DNA of 37,927 nucleotides, taken from NCBI GenBank assembly GCA_003650675.1, contig QMRH01000016.1, positions 1-37,927 of the forward strand, in the 5' to 3' direction. The DNA is from Thermoprotei archaeon. GTDB taxonomy: Archaea; Thermoproteota; Thermoprotei; Thermofilales; B20-G17. The notes under the pieces are model-generated. The model made no database searches, was not told the DNA's origin, and saw only the letters and a list, made by a program, of their open reading frames with translations. Position numbers and translations under genes: made by a program. Below, one piece after another: positions 1-7,982 of the stretch; the first letter of the stretch is position 1, and each line of letters opens with the position of its first letter.

Positions 1-2
1 GG

Positions 3-251
3 TTGGTTATTGATAGGCAGAAGAATGCCTGCATAAACATCTACCTCAGGATGCGGGGCTTCCCCCACAGTTATGAGTGCTGGGAGAGGTTTGTGAAGCC
101 TCTCCTGAACCACGAGCTGTGGGTCGGGGTTGCCCTGAGGGGGCGGATGCCGATGATATGGTCTCCGATGAAAGGAGACCTGAGGGCGGTGAAGCCCAAG
201 GGTTTGGTAGACCAAAGACTATTAACGTCTATGAAGGTCTATCAAACCTGA
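3..251 (+). CDS. tnpB: TnpB-type (IS200/IS605 OrfB family) transposase, C-terminal end only
   Basis: The reading frame is open to the left edge, so only the last 82 or so residues are present and the first in-frame codon (TTG) is an internal leucine, not a start. The opening VIDRQKNACINI matches the last RuvC-like catalytic block of TnpB/OrfB proteins, where a D-R-x-x-N-A-x-x-N-I pattern carries the third acidic residue (D at the fourth visible residue). The tail that follows (MRGFPHS, KPLLNHELWVG, WSPMKGDL) is rich in Trp and Pro, and I recognise it only as typical of some archaeal OrfB proteins. TnpB is an RNA-guided DNA nuclease encoded by IS200/IS605 and IS607 elements; its guide RNA usually overlaps the 3' end of the gene, and hairpins lie exactly there. 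Whether the gene is intact cannot be seen. Family call fairly sure; activity unknown. Confidence 0.7.
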   Translation: MVIDRQKNACINIYLRMRGFPHSYECWERFVKPLLNHELWVGVALRGRMPMIWSPMKGDLRAVKPKGLVDQRLLTSMKVYQT

Positions 252-260
252 ACCCCCTCT
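160..260 (+). ncRNA. Hairpin-rich 3' end of tnpB, possible omega/guide RNA scaffold and element right end
   Basis: Two clear inverted repeats lie in the last 90 bases of the tnpB frame. The first pairs 160-166 with 174-180 (7 perfect bp, 7-base loop). The second pairs 201-213 with 236-248 (13 bp with one G-T wobble) and encloses a 4-bp stem, 216-219 with 227-230. TnpB guide RNAs typically end in such stems, followed at once by the guide taken from flanking DNA, and the element's right end carries a subterminal hairpin. The AACCCCCT run at 250-260 may mark the boundary, but I cannot fix it without other copies. Placement as an RNA is inference from gene position and folding potential. Confidence 0.4.
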
Positions 261-479
261 AGATTGTTATTATAAGTATTAAAAGTCCTACAATACCGAC
301 CGCAGAAGGCCTCTTACTTTAGGTGTCTTAATATCTTAACATCGTAAGACTCGACTATGCCTATCAAATTCTCTCGAAACCCATTCCCAATTCAGACAAG
401 CTCCTCGAGAGGCTAGTGAATTCAGGCGAAAGGATTATGGTTAAATATCGCGAGAAAACATTTCTTATTAGAAGGAGAC

Positions 480-1331
480 ATGAGATGGGTGAGGGATAAG
501 CTTAAATTCCTCATAATAGTGGTTATCTCAATAAGCTTATTGGCTGGAGTATTCATATTCAGTATTCGGAAAAAGGAGGTTGAGATCGAAACGAAAAGAG
601 TTCTAGTGGGATCAGTTAAAGGGCTTAAGCTGATTATTGTGGTCGATAATTATCCAGATGGCGAGCTCAAGACGGCGTGGGGGTTAAGCATCCTGGTGAA
701 AACTCCGAAGAACACGATATTATTCGATACAGGACCAGATCCGAGCATTTTAAGAGAGAATCTCAAAGAGCTTGGAGTGGATCCAAGCGAGATAGATTTC
801 GTCGTGATCTCGCATGAGCATGGAGATCACATTAACGGTCTATCATACCTTGCTAAAGTCAGACCTGGGTTAAAGGTTTATGTTCCGAAAGGTACTGCAG
901 AGAGAATAAGGATCCGCGGATTAGATATTAAAGAAGTTGACAAGACAACAAAAGTAGCGGAGGGAGCAGCCATAATTGGATGGCTCTACGGCCCTCCAGC
1001 CGAAGAAGCTCTAGCCATAAACGTCGAGGGAAGGGGATTAGTCATCCTTGTTGGATGCAGTCATCCAGGCGTTGTAAATATTGTCGCTAAGGCAAAGACT
1101 GACCTTGGAATTAAGCCCTATCTAGTCTTAGGAGGATTCCATATGATAGGAGCGTCGGAATCCGCATGTAAAGAAACTATTAAGCGTTTAATAGAGCTAG
1201 GGGTTGAGAAGATAGCGCCGATTCACTGTAGCGGTGATAGGATAAGATCCATTCTGGAGAAGGAATTTCCCCAGAATTGGCTTAAATGCCATATTGGGAG
1301 CGTGATAGAGGTCTCTGCAAGTACTCCATAA
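480..1331 (+). CDS. Membrane-anchored metallo-beta-lactamase-fold hydrolase
   Basis: A 283-residue protein with one N-terminal membrane segment (about residues 8-28) followed by a metallo-beta-lactamase fold. Visible metal-binding motifs are HEHGDH (112-117), GCSHPG with His195, GGFH ending at His221, and a late His249 in PIHCSGD. The layout (LFDTG, then VVISHEHGDH, a short cap, GCSHPG, LGGFH) is that of the archaeal MBL group related to the 7,8-dihydropterin-6-methyl-4-(beta-D-ribofuranosyl)aminobenzene-5'-phosphate synthases. Most relatives are soluble, so the N-terminal anchor is a little unusual. The ATG start follows a GAAGGAGA ribosome site directly. It stands alone on its strand, so substrate and pathway are not indicated. 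Fold and metal binding are confident; the precise reaction is not known. Confidence 0.85.
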   Translation: MRWVRDKLKFLIIVVISISLLAGVFIFSIRKKEVEIETKRVLVGSVKGLKLIIVVDNYPDGELKTAWGLSILVKTPKNTILFDTGPDPSILRENLKELGVDPSEIDFVVISHEHGDHINGLSYLAKVRPGLKVYVPKGTAERIRIRGLDIKEVDKTTKVAEGAAIIGWLYGPPAEEALAINVEGRGLVILVGCSHPGVVNIVAKAKTDLGIKPYLVLGGFHMIGASESACKETIKRLIELGVEKIAPIHCSGDRIRSILEKEFPQNWLKCHIGSVIEVSASTP

Positions 1332-1405
1332 CCATGCCTAAATTTGACCACAAGCTTTTTCCGTAAAACAAGGCGTGAAGTCACAAGAGATATAATAGAA
1401 AGACC

Positions 1406-1558
1406 ATGAAAGTAAAGAAAGCAGCTATGAAGCTCTCGCCGTATAATAGGTTAATCTTAAAGAGAATAGAAGGAATAATGGGCGGAGGTCAGGAAATCCC
1501 AATATTCGAGCAGAATAGTTTTACCAATGTTATGTGTAAATATTTGAATCTGCAGTGA
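1406..1558 (+). CDS. Possible 50-residue small protein or gene remnant
   Basis: A short ATG-to-TGA frame encoding a basic 50-residue peptide (starts MKVKKAAMKLSP, contains GIMGGGQEIPIF, ends CKYLNLQ). It fills most of the gap between the metallo-hydrolase and the next small gene. A TATAAT-like string at about 1391-1396 sits too close to the start for a leaderless promoter, and no strong ribosome site is seen. The peptide looks protein-like rather than random, but it resembles no family I can name and could be a leftover of a decayed gene. Weak call. Confidence 0.25.
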   Translation: MKVKKAAMKLSPYNRLILKRIEGIMGGGQEIPIFEQNSFTNVMCKYLNLQ

Positions 1559-1579
1559 AAGTTTCATGATCAGAGGGAG

Positions 1580-1801
1580 ATGGCTGACTGCAGAAGGTGC
1601 AAGTACTTCGTACCGCACTATAGGCTGAGCGGAGAGCTATTGGAGATGGCCCTAGCTGAGGCCATCAGGCAGAACGTGGAGACCCTCGGCTGGTGCATTA
1701 AGTGGCATAGAATTATAGTGCGTTACGAGACTTACTGCCTAGTATTTAAGCCCAAGCGAAAGGTTACCGAAGCCAAAAAGCACTTACGGAGTTCATCCTA
1801 G
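1580..1801 (+). CDS. Small cysteine-containing protein of unknown function
   Basis: A 73-residue basic protein with four cysteines arranged as C4-x2-C7 near the start, Cys38 in GWC, and Cys53 in ETYC. A CxxC pair plus two later cysteines is a common arrangement for binding one zinc ion or an iron-sulfur cluster in very small archaeal proteins, so metal binding is likely though not shown. The ATG is preceded by AGAGGGAG, a fair ribosome site. No membrane segment or signal peptide is visible. The neighbours (a metallo-hydrolase upstream, gene remnants downstream) give no hint of role. Confidence 0.55.
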   Translation: MADCRRCKYFVPHYRLSGELLEMALAEAIRQNVETLGWCIKWHRIIVRYETYCLVFKPKRKVTEAKKHLRSSS

Positions 1802-1806
1802 AAAAA

Positions 1807-1950
1807 TCAAAGTGAGGCTAGCTTCTTAACAGCAAATAGGGTCTCCGAAGCAGCCATGATCCCTCCCACGGCTTCCCTCAGTAATACAGGTAATCTCAAA
1901 GAAAATAGAAAGAAGGTGGATATTAACGCAACTTTATTATTGTCCAAAAT
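1807..1950 (-). pseudogene. Remnant of a minus-strand gene (hydrophobic C-terminal fragment)
   Basis: On the minus strand a 47-codon open stretch ends with TGA and reads as plausible protein: a hydrophobic run (ALISTFFLFSLRLPVLL) and then an alanine-rich amphipathic tail ending KKLASL. It has no good start codon and is closed upstream by a TAG that lies inside the neighbouring fragment. It overlaps the end of the 86-residue fragment in another frame. The simplest reading is leftover sequence from one or two decayed genes. It could also be chance. Confidence 0.25.
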
Positions 1951-2183
1951 CTAATTTCTCCATAAACTTTAAGGGTTGCTCTTATTGGACCGGATTCGAT
2001 AAGTTCTACGTTCTTAATCCCATGCCTAGATTCAACATAACCCCAAAGCTTGTCATCTCCTATTTGATGAAATCTCTTCGCTAAAGCTAGTTCACCACAT
2101 GATAGCTCACATCCCTTCTTATACTTTTTATAAATACCAACTAATCCCTCTGGATATGGATCTTTAGGATTAGGCAGAGGCAA
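1923..2183 (-). pseudogene. Truncated beta-sandwich/glycosidase-like fragment
   Basis: An 86-codon minus-strand frame (TTG as first codon; the frame is in fact open about 30 bases further upstream without a start) holds the motif SRHGIKNVELIESGPIRATL. The G-P-I/V-R-A pattern is common in the beta-sandwich domains of carbohydrate-active proteins and also appears in the two surface proteins at 14684 and 16221 (SSGPVRAVV, KEGPVRGII). The frame stops abruptly after FWTIIKLR, where a full domain would continue, and lacks an N-terminal half. I therefore read it as a remnant of a larger gene rather than a working small protein. The family link is by motif only. Confidence 0.4.
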
Positions 2184-2290
2184 TATGTTATAAAAGTCTC
2201 CCCCTATCGATTTGTAGTATTATATTATTGAAGAAGGGTTTCTCTCTAGAAAGCGTTTGTTTTCTTTTACAAAAGGTTATTACCCTGATT

Positions 2291-2941
2291 TTAAATCCTA
2301 CCCATGCTTTTCAGGATTTCAATTGTAGCGGCTTTTGGATCCTGCGACCCTATAATGGCTTTCCCTACAACAAGTATATCGATGCCCTTTTCGGCAAAAA
2401 GTTGGGCAGTTTTGGCGTTTATTCCTCCTGCAACCGCAACCTTCACGGGTATAGTTTTTCTAATTTTTTCTGCTTCTTCGATAAGCACACTAACATCTAT
2501 CCCCCTTCTCTTTTGGACGTCGACGCCGACATGTAGACAGATCAAGTCTGGACCACATTTTTCGTAGATTTCCACAGCTTTTTCCACCACCTTGTCCACG
2601 TTCATCATGTCAACCATAACCTTGCCGCCCATATCTTTCGCTGTCTCTACGACCTCCCTGATGGTTTCTACGCCTGCTAAAGCCATTACAGTCACTACAT
2701 CTGCCCCCACATTAAAGGCTGCCTTTGCTTCAAGGGCTCCGGCATCCATGGTTTTTGTATCCGCCACAACTATCTTCTCCGGAAACAAGCTTTTCAAGAG
2801 AGATACAGCTCTAAGACCCTCCTCCTTTATCAGGGGGGTTCCAGCCTCCAGTATATCTATCCCCCCTTCCACGCAGAGACGTGCTATTTTCAAGGCTTCT
2901 TCAAGACACAGAACATCCAAGGCTACCTGTAAGAGAGGCAT
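2291..2941 (-). CDS. hps: 3-hexulose-6-phosphate synthase (OMPDC superfamily)
   Basis: A 216-residue TIM-barrel enzyme that condenses formaldehyde with ribulose 5-phosphate, or runs in reverse to supply ribulose 5-phosphate to archaea lacking the oxidative pentose phosphate route. The opening LQVALDVL, the EAGTP loop (Glu32) and the D-x-K-T-x-D block (Asp61, Lys63, Asp66 in ADTKTMDAG) are signature OMPDC/HPS active-site features, and VAGGINAKT plus VVGKAI form the phosphate-binding loops. Length is normal for the single-domain form; no isomerase (PHI) or Fae domain is fused or adjacent. An upstream in-frame ATG at 2974 would add 11 residues but lies in AT-rich DNA that looks like promoter (TATTTATC near 2980), so I chose the start at 2941. 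Orotidine-phosphate decarboxylase or KGPDC are weaker alternatives. Confidence 0.85.
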   Translation of the reverse strand: MPLLQVALDVLCLEEALKIARLCVEGGIDILEAGTPLIKEEGLRAVSLLKSLFPEKIVVADTKTMDAGALEAKAAFNVGADVVTVMALAGVETIREVVETAKDMGGKVMVDMMNVDKVVEKAVEIYEKCGPDLICLHVGVDVQKRRGIDVSVLIEEAEKIRKTIPVKVAVAGGINAKTAQLFAEKGIDILVVGKAIIGSQDPKAATIEILKSMGRI

Positions 2942-3050
2942 CTTATGCACCGTTACATAGATATATAGTAACATTGATAAATATTAAATTAATCGAACAC
3001 CTTTAAAGGCTACAGGAGTCTCCAAAATGAGAGAAAGATGGATATTATAA

Positions 3051-3060
3051 AGTATATAAG
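3051..3060 (+). promoter_or_regulatory. TATA-like box for the DUF234 ATPase gene
   Basis: AGTATATAAG lies 21-30 bases before the ATG at 3081, the spacing expected of an archaeal TATA box for a leaderless transcript. There is no ribosome site before the start, which fits. Confidence 0.55.
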
Positions 3061-3080
3061 TAGATTTTATTCTTTTAAGT

Positions 3081-4499
3081 ATGAGGCTTAAGAGTATGAG
3101 ACTTAGGAGTATAAAATTCATCGATCGAGAAAACGAGTTATCGTTACTGGAGGAAGCTTATTCTAGTCGTAGAGCGGAGCTGGTGATCATTTACGGCAGA
3201 AGGAGGATCGGCAAGACCTTCCTGTTATCCTTTTTCACGAGGTCAAAGAGGGCTGTTTATCTAGTTGCAAATTACAGTGAGCCCGAATATGCCTTAAGGG
3301 ATCTGGTGGAGCAATTATGCAGGCAAGTTGATTTACCCTATACACCGCGTATTGACAGCTTCCGTGACCTATACAAGTTGTTTGGACAACTTAAAGTACG
3401 TGTGGTGATTATAGACGAGTTTCAGAGATTACACGACTCTGGTGGGGTAACGGAGCTTCAAAGCGCCTGGGATCACCATTTATCTAGAAGCGGTATTATG
3501 TTAATACTAGCTGGGTCGTCGGTTGGAATGATGGAGAGGATCGGATTATCCTACGAATCTCCCCTTTACGGCAGAGCCACAAGGATACTTAAGATGCAGG
3601 AACTTAATTATGCGGCTGTAAGGGCGTTCGTAACCAAATATGGGGAGGAGGATAAAGTTAGGGTCTATGCAGTGTTCGGGGGAACACCAGGGTATCTAGC
3701 TCTTTTAGACGACTCTAAAGGTCTTATGGAAAACATAGAGAATTTGGTATTAAAGCCGGGTGCACCGTTAAGAGAGGAGCCTAGAGTACTTTTATCCATG
3801 GAGCTTAGGGAACCATCCAGATATCTACGGGTGCTTGAAGCTGTAGCTGGCGGTGCCACCAGGCTAGGGGAAATAGCGGATAAAGCTGGCGTCACCTCAA
3901 GTGAGGTTGGGAAGTATGTGAGGATTTTGGAAAGGGATCTCGACCTGATAGAGAGACGATATCCTCTTCTGGAAGAAGGTAAGAGGGGTAAGGCTAGGTA
4001 TTATCTGAAGGACAACTTCCTCAAATTCTGGTTTAGCATGATATTTCCTCACATAAATTTGCTTGAGCTAGGGCTTTACGATGAAGTATCCAGATGTATA
4101 CAAGCCAGTATAGATGCATTTACCTCACATATATTCGAGCAAGTTGCCTTACAGCATTTCCTATCTCTAGCTAAAAGAGGAATATTATCCGTATCTAAGG
4201 TAGGTAAATGGTGGCACAGGGACACGGAGATAGACTTTGTCGCCATTGATGTTAAATCAAACACCGCCTACTTTGCCGAGGTAAAGTGGAGCGAAAAACC
4301 CCTTGACAAGAAAGTACTTTACTCGCTGATCTCTAAGGCGGAAAAATTCCCTTGGAGGAGGAATACCAGAAGAAACATCTACGTGCTGTATAGTAGATCC
4401 GGGTTCAGTTTCAGTGAAGAGGAGGATGTCCAACTATACTCTCTGGAAGACATCAAAAAGGATTTCGACGCGATATGGCCTTCCGTAAAGACATTTTAG
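3081..4499 (+). CDS. Archaeal P-loop ATPase with C-terminal DUF234 nuclease-like domain
   Basis: A 472-residue protein of the large archaeal AAA-type ATPase family. Walker A is GRRRIGKT (39-46), Walker B VVIIDEF (108-114), followed by a sensor-like LAGSS (about 144-148). A winged-helix segment is likely near 250-300. The C-terminal part is DUF234, related to PD-(D/E)xK nucleases: E383-x-D385, then E400-x-K402 in YFAEVKW, so the catalytic signature appears complete. These proteins are numerous in hyperthermophilic archaea and suspected in mobile-element or defence biology, with no settled role. The gene is monocistronic. Its first 30 bases are two imperfect 15-base copies (13 of 15 match), giving MRLKS-MRLRS, so a second ATG at 3096 is also possible. 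Family call strong; function open. Confidence 0.85.
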   Translation: MRLKSMRLRSIKFIDRENELSLLEEAYSSRRAELVIIYGRRRIGKTFLLSFFTRSKRAVYLVANYSEPEYALRDLVEQLCRQVDLPYTPRIDSFRDLYKLFGQLKVRVVIIDEFQRLHDSGGVTELQSAWDHHLSRSGIMLILAGSSVGMMERIGLSYESPLYGRATRILKMQELNYAAVRAFVTKYGEEDKVRVYAVFGGTPGYLALLDDSKGLMENIENLVLKPGAPLREEPRVLLSMELREPSRYLRVLEAVAGGATRLGEIADKAGVTSSEVGKYVRILERDLDLIERRYPLLEEGKRGKARYYLKDNFLKFWFSMIFPHINLLELGLYDEVSRCIQASIDAFTSHIFEQVALQHFLSLAKRGILSVSKVGKWWHRDTEIDFVAIDVKSNTAYFAEVKWSEKPLDKKVLYSLISKAEKFPWRRNTRRNIYVLYSRSGFSFSEEEDVQLYSLEDIKKDFDAIWPSVKTF

Positions 4500-4608
4500 A
4501 AGCTGTGTTTACAGTCAGGAGACCTGTTAAACCGCAATTTGAGACTAGGAAATTTTAGCGTTTTCAGGACAATGCTTATTATCCTCTTAACCTGTAAAGC
4601 TAGTAATA

Positions 4609-6663
4609 GTGGTATCCTTGGGCTTCATACATAGAATACGGGAGATTAACATCCCTCTACTGGTTCTCTTGATAATATTTATATTGCTAATACTCTCGTC
4701 TGTGATTAACGTGGTTATAATGCCATTCTTTTCCGGGAGAAACAAGGCCCACGAGACTTTATTTAAAATACCGATGAAAGACCTTGTTTTAGAGCTTAGA
4801 AGATATGCTTCAGAGAAGAAGGGTTACCAGAATGTCTCGATTGTAATTTACTATGGAAAAGAGCCGGATTATTGTCTTGAAATCAAGGGGCAAGGTGGCA
4901 AAGACTACCATTACTTCTCGTACGTTAAGGAAGTGAAGGTCGAGGAGGATGGTGAACAAGTTCTGTTGAGGCTTAGGGGGGAGAATTCTCTATGGAATTT
5001 TACATCAACCATAAGAGTTGACAAAAGGTACCCTGGTTTCCTGGAGGTTGAATTGCTTGTTACCTTGAAGGGAGGGGAGTTGCGGGGAGGAATGGGAGGC
5101 TTTTATGCAACAAATGGAAGGGGAGAGTACGTGGATGATCTCTATGGGGGAGAGGCAGGCTGGCATTATCCCCTGGTATCAGCAACCTATCCCCAGTACC
5201 CTATAATCGTCGAAATGAGGGACACCGATGGAAAATATCTCTTCTCGGTGGCCTATTGTGACCTAAGTGGTAAAGAAAGCATTTATGCTCTCAAGGAAAG
5301 CAGGTATACTTTTGAATATAATTTTGAGATGAGCAGAAAGAGATTCGGGTTAAAGACACCGAATATAAAGGGCGTTGAAGGCACATTTATATCAACAAAA
5401 TACTACCTCTATGCATGGAGAAGCAAAGAAGGCTCCTTAGATTCTTCCGATGGATTCTTCTCGTTTTTAAGTATAATTACATCTAGAAACAAGGAGAAGG
5501 GTTTAACGCCCAACAACATGGATTATATAAGTAATATGGTTAAAACCCTGGAAACCCCGCCCAATGTAAAGGATGTTTATGCCACACAGGACGACAAGTT
5601 CCTGTTAAAAGCATACATCGGGGACCGTAGAAACACGGTATTTGAAAGCGAGTTCATTACACAGGCAAATACCCTATTAGGGTTATCCTATCTGTATAAT
5701 AGGACACAGGATAGTGAATTAAAGGAAAGGCTGGAAAAACTTATTTTAAATATACTAGGAAACACCAGCTATTTCGACGTCTACTTCGATGATCGCTACG
5801 GTATCTACAGCAACAACTGGGGGAAAGCTGGGCGAATGGACTCATGGTACCAGGTTACTAACCCCAGCATGCTATTGGCTGCCCATTCCCTTGCACCAAA
5901 CCTGGTTAAAATAGACTTGGAAAAACATAAGAGGAACGCCGATTGGCTGATACGGTTCGCTAGAAAAGTGAACTATTCGTTCCCGGTATTCGTGTACCCC
6001 AACTTTGTTGTAGATAAACCGGGGGTTGAAGCCGACGCGGCTCTAGGATACTCCTACCTGATGGTGAAAATGTATACGTTAACGAAAAACAGCACATATC
6101 TGCATGAGGCTATGAGAAGCCTCGAACACTACATTAGCAGTGACTATGGAAAACTATATGAAGCACATTTAGCATCGATGGGGGTGGCTGCAACCGCGCA
6201 TCTGTACAGGATCCTGGGCGAAGACAAGTACCTCGACTACCTCTCCAAACTGGTCTATCTTAGTCTCCGCTGGATCAACCTGCATAGAGGCAACCTAATT
6301 GAAGAGGAAGTACCTTTTACATTGGTGTCGGCAATGCCCGGGATATATGCGGCTGCATTTGAATACGGGTTGTTTAAATTTTTCCTTGAGGAAGCCTACA
6401 ATACATTAGGGGAAACAAGCCCAAATCTGGCAGCGCTCTATAAATTTTATTCATTGAATACGGCCATAGTATCCAAATACTCCTTCCCCCAGGTGCTTGG
6501 CATAAAATATAGGAATCTAGGCTACGGGAAGATAGATGAAAAGTACTGGGTGCCTATAGAAGACATATACCCGGTTCTTGCAAAGCCTTCAGGACGGATA
6601 CCTCAAGAAATATACGGATATGGTTCACAAATTATAGCCCTCTACCTGCATACTGATACATAA
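4609..6663 (+). CDS. Membrane-anchored extracellular protein, probable (alpha/alpha)-toroid carbohydrate-active domain
   Basis: A 684-residue protein with a short cytoplasmic start, one membrane segment (about 14-38) and a large outside region. Residues 60-310 look like beta-structure with many Tyr/Trp. Residues about 330-680 are helical with repeated aromatic-rich hairpins (GRMDSWYQVTNPSML, DAALGYSYLMVKMYTLTKNS, HLASMGVAATAHLYRILGEDKYLDYLSKLVY), the texture of the (alpha/alpha) barrels found in glycoside hydrolases, lyases and glucuronyl epimerases. I cannot assign a CAZy family or catalytic residue. The start is GTG (TTG at 4618 is the alternative); CTTATTA about 28 bases upstream could be its TATA box. 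It is the first plus-strand gene of the carbohydrate island and has the same general design as the protein at 19772. Anchor and secretion are confident, enzyme class is inference. Confidence 0.65.
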   Translation: MVSLGFIHRIREINIPLLVLLIIFILLILSSVINVVIMPFFSGRNKAHETLFKIPMKDLVLELRRYASEKKGYQNVSIVIYYGKEPDYCLEIKGQGGKDYHYFSYVKEVKVEEDGEQVLLRLRGENSLWNFTSTIRVDKRYPGFLEVELLVTLKGGELRGGMGGFYATNGRGEYVDDLYGGEAGWHYPLVSATYPQYPIIVEMRDTDGKYLFSVAYCDLSGKESIYALKESRYTFEYNFEMSRKRFGLKTPNIKGVEGTFISTKYYLYAWRSKEGSLDSSDGFFSFLSIITSRNKEKGLTPNNMDYISNMVKTLETPPNVKDVYATQDDKFLLKAYIGDRRNTVFESEFITQANTLLGLSYLYNRTQDSELKERLEKLILNILGNTSYFDVYFDDRYGIYSNNWGKAGRMDSWYQVTNPSMLLAAHSLAPNLVKIDLEKHKRNADWLIRFARKVNYSFPVFVYPNFVVDKPGVEADAALGYSYLMVKMYTLTKNSTYLHEAMRSLEHYISSDYGKLYEAHLASMGVAATAHLYRILGEDKYLDYLSKLVYLSLRWINLHRGNLIEEEVPFTLVSAMPGIYAAAFEYGLFKFFLEEAYNTLGETSPNLAALYKFYSLNTAIVSKYSFPQVLGIKYRNLGYGKIDEKYWVPIEDIYPVLAKPSGRIPQEIYGYGSQIIALYLHTDT

Positions 6664-6750
6664 AATAAAAGGGAATAATCACCGTTACACGGAAGCCAAT
6701 AAAATCATTTTAGTTACTCTCCAAAGATAAAAACTAGTTCAAATAAAATT

Positions 6751-7806
6751 TTAGATTGTTTTAACTAAGCTAATTAGACTGGATATATCTGCTTCGGCGA
6801 AGGCTACAAAGTTGTCGGCGGCACCATAGGATATTATCACCTTATCTTTAACTACTTCGGCACCGCAGGCGAAGACCACGTTAGGGCGATCACCATACTT
6901 CTCATAGACCTCCATCGGCTCCATAACATATGTTTCAGATACTCCTGATACCGTGAAGCCATCGTCATCTACTTCTAATTGAAGCAAGTACAGCCGATAT
7001 ACTTCATCCACCCCTCTCGCATGCGCTATGGCAAAGTATTTTCCATCTATCTCTATCAGGGGGGCTCCCCAGCCAATGTTGTATTCATATTCTGCTGGAA
7101 CCATTAGTATCCTATTATCGCGGATAATTTCCTCGTTGAAGCCACTCCTTTCCAGCGAACAAGAGGGTATGCGACCATACCAGAGGGATGGAGGACTGTT
7201 TTCAAATACTGGTCTATGAAACACGTGTATTTTATCCTCTTCACCAAACATGTGTATAAAAGCATCCTTATTGAGCGAAACTATCTGATTTAATGGCTGA
7301 GGAAGCTTTAGATAAAGGATCTTACTCCATCCTCCATTAGTTTTCTTAGCTACCACCGGAACTGTTTTATTTACATCCTCCTCAAAGAATCCTTTCGTTC
7401 TACCCGTATATGTTATGAATTCCACCCCGTTCAGAAGGGTGACCCGAGGATCTTCAACACCCCAAAAGTCCACTTCATTCTCCGGCAGGATAACAACCTC
7501 TGCTTCAACATTCTCTTTAGGGCCGCTTCCATATATATCGTCTAGCTTCATGGTAAGCTCTGCGACTGCACTACTGTAAGTAAAATAGCCTATAATAATC
7601 CTTGCATATATTTTAACGATGTTACCGTCTATTTTCATGGCTGGGTTAAACGCTGCAAAAAGCGGCTTGAATAGAAGGTTTTTTAACACTATTTTCTCGG
7701 GAGGTAGCACCAGCAGGCGCTTGAAAACATCGTTTGTCCTGGGCTTTCGAATGTCGCCAATCTTTGAAACATTTTTATCTAGTCTAAATAAAATATCCCT
7801 TTTCAT
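6751..7806 (-). CDS. GH130-like beta-mannoside phosphorylase/hydrolase family protein
   Basis: A 351-residue soluble five-bladed-propeller type protein. Family marks: NPA (54-56) near the start, WGVEDPRV (115-122) whose DPR block lies at the GH130 active site, FHRP after the middle, the PPLL-like WGAPLIEIDGKY loop, and a closing YGAADNFVAFAEADI, which matches the usual GH130 end. GH130 enzymes mostly phosphorolyse or hydrolyse beta-mannosides, using a conserved Asp and inorganic phosphate. No signal peptide is present, so it would act inside the cell on imported oligosaccharide. The frame is open 26 codons further upstream (to 7884), but that segment is basic and Cys-rich, unlike the family; the ATG at 7806 has an AAAAAGCTTATTTG element about 25 bases before it. 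It is divergent from the 7983 operon and shares its control region. Confidence 0.8.
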   Translation of the reverse strand: MKRDILFRLDKNVSKIGDIRKPRTNDVFKRLLVLPPEKIVLKNLLFKPLFAAFNPAMKIDGNIVKIYARIIIGYFTYSSAVAELTMKLDDIYGSGPKENVEAEVVILPENEVDFWGVEDPRVTLLNGVEFITYTGRTKGFFEEDVNKTVPVVAKKTNGGWSKILYLKLPQPLNQIVSLNKDAFIHMFGEEDKIHVFHRPVFENSPPSLWYGRIPSCSLERSGFNEEIIRDNRILMVPAEYEYNIGWGAPLIEIDGKYFAIAHARGVDEVYRLYLLQLEVDDDGFTVSGVSETYVMEPMEVYEKYGDRPNVVFACGAEVVKDKVIISYGAADNFVAFAEADISSLISLVKTI

Positions 7807-7982
7807 CGCTACTTTTTTCCTTAGTATACAAATAAGCTTTTTGCATCTTAAGAAACATTCTTGTATTTTAAGTAAAAATACCAATTCTAAAACATATATA
7901 AAAATAATAATTATGAAGAATTTAGCAGAAAAAATTTTTATTAGGCGTATAATAAAAAATTACCATATATGGGTGGTAATTA
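7807..7982. promoter_or_regulatory. AT-rich divergent control region with an inverted repeat next to the 7983 start
   Basis: This 176-base spacer separates the GH130-like gene (minus) from the plus-strand surface operon. It is strongly AT-rich and has a TATA-like string for the minus gene at about 7824-7838 and several for the plus gene (for example GTATAATAAAA at 7948-7958). A perfect 7-bp inverted repeat, ATTACCA at 7959-7965 and TGGTAAT at 7974-7980 with an 8-base spacer, ends two bases before the TTG start. Its size and position suit a dimeric repressor operator; the TrmB-type protein at 21669 is the obvious candidate, but that link is inference. Confidence 0.5.

Noticed and set aside
2228-2960. 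Plus-strand frames antisense to hexulose-phosphate synthase
   Set aside because: The minus-strand product has clear family motifs, and the plus-strand translations do not resemble proteins.
2942-2974. Eleven-residue N-terminal extension of hexulose-phosphate synthase
   Set aside because: It is encoded in AT-rich promoter-like DNA, and the family starts at the later methionine.
7807-7884. 26-residue N-terminal extension of the GH130-like protein
   Set aside because: The extension is basic and cysteine-rich, unlike the family, and overlaps the likely promoter.
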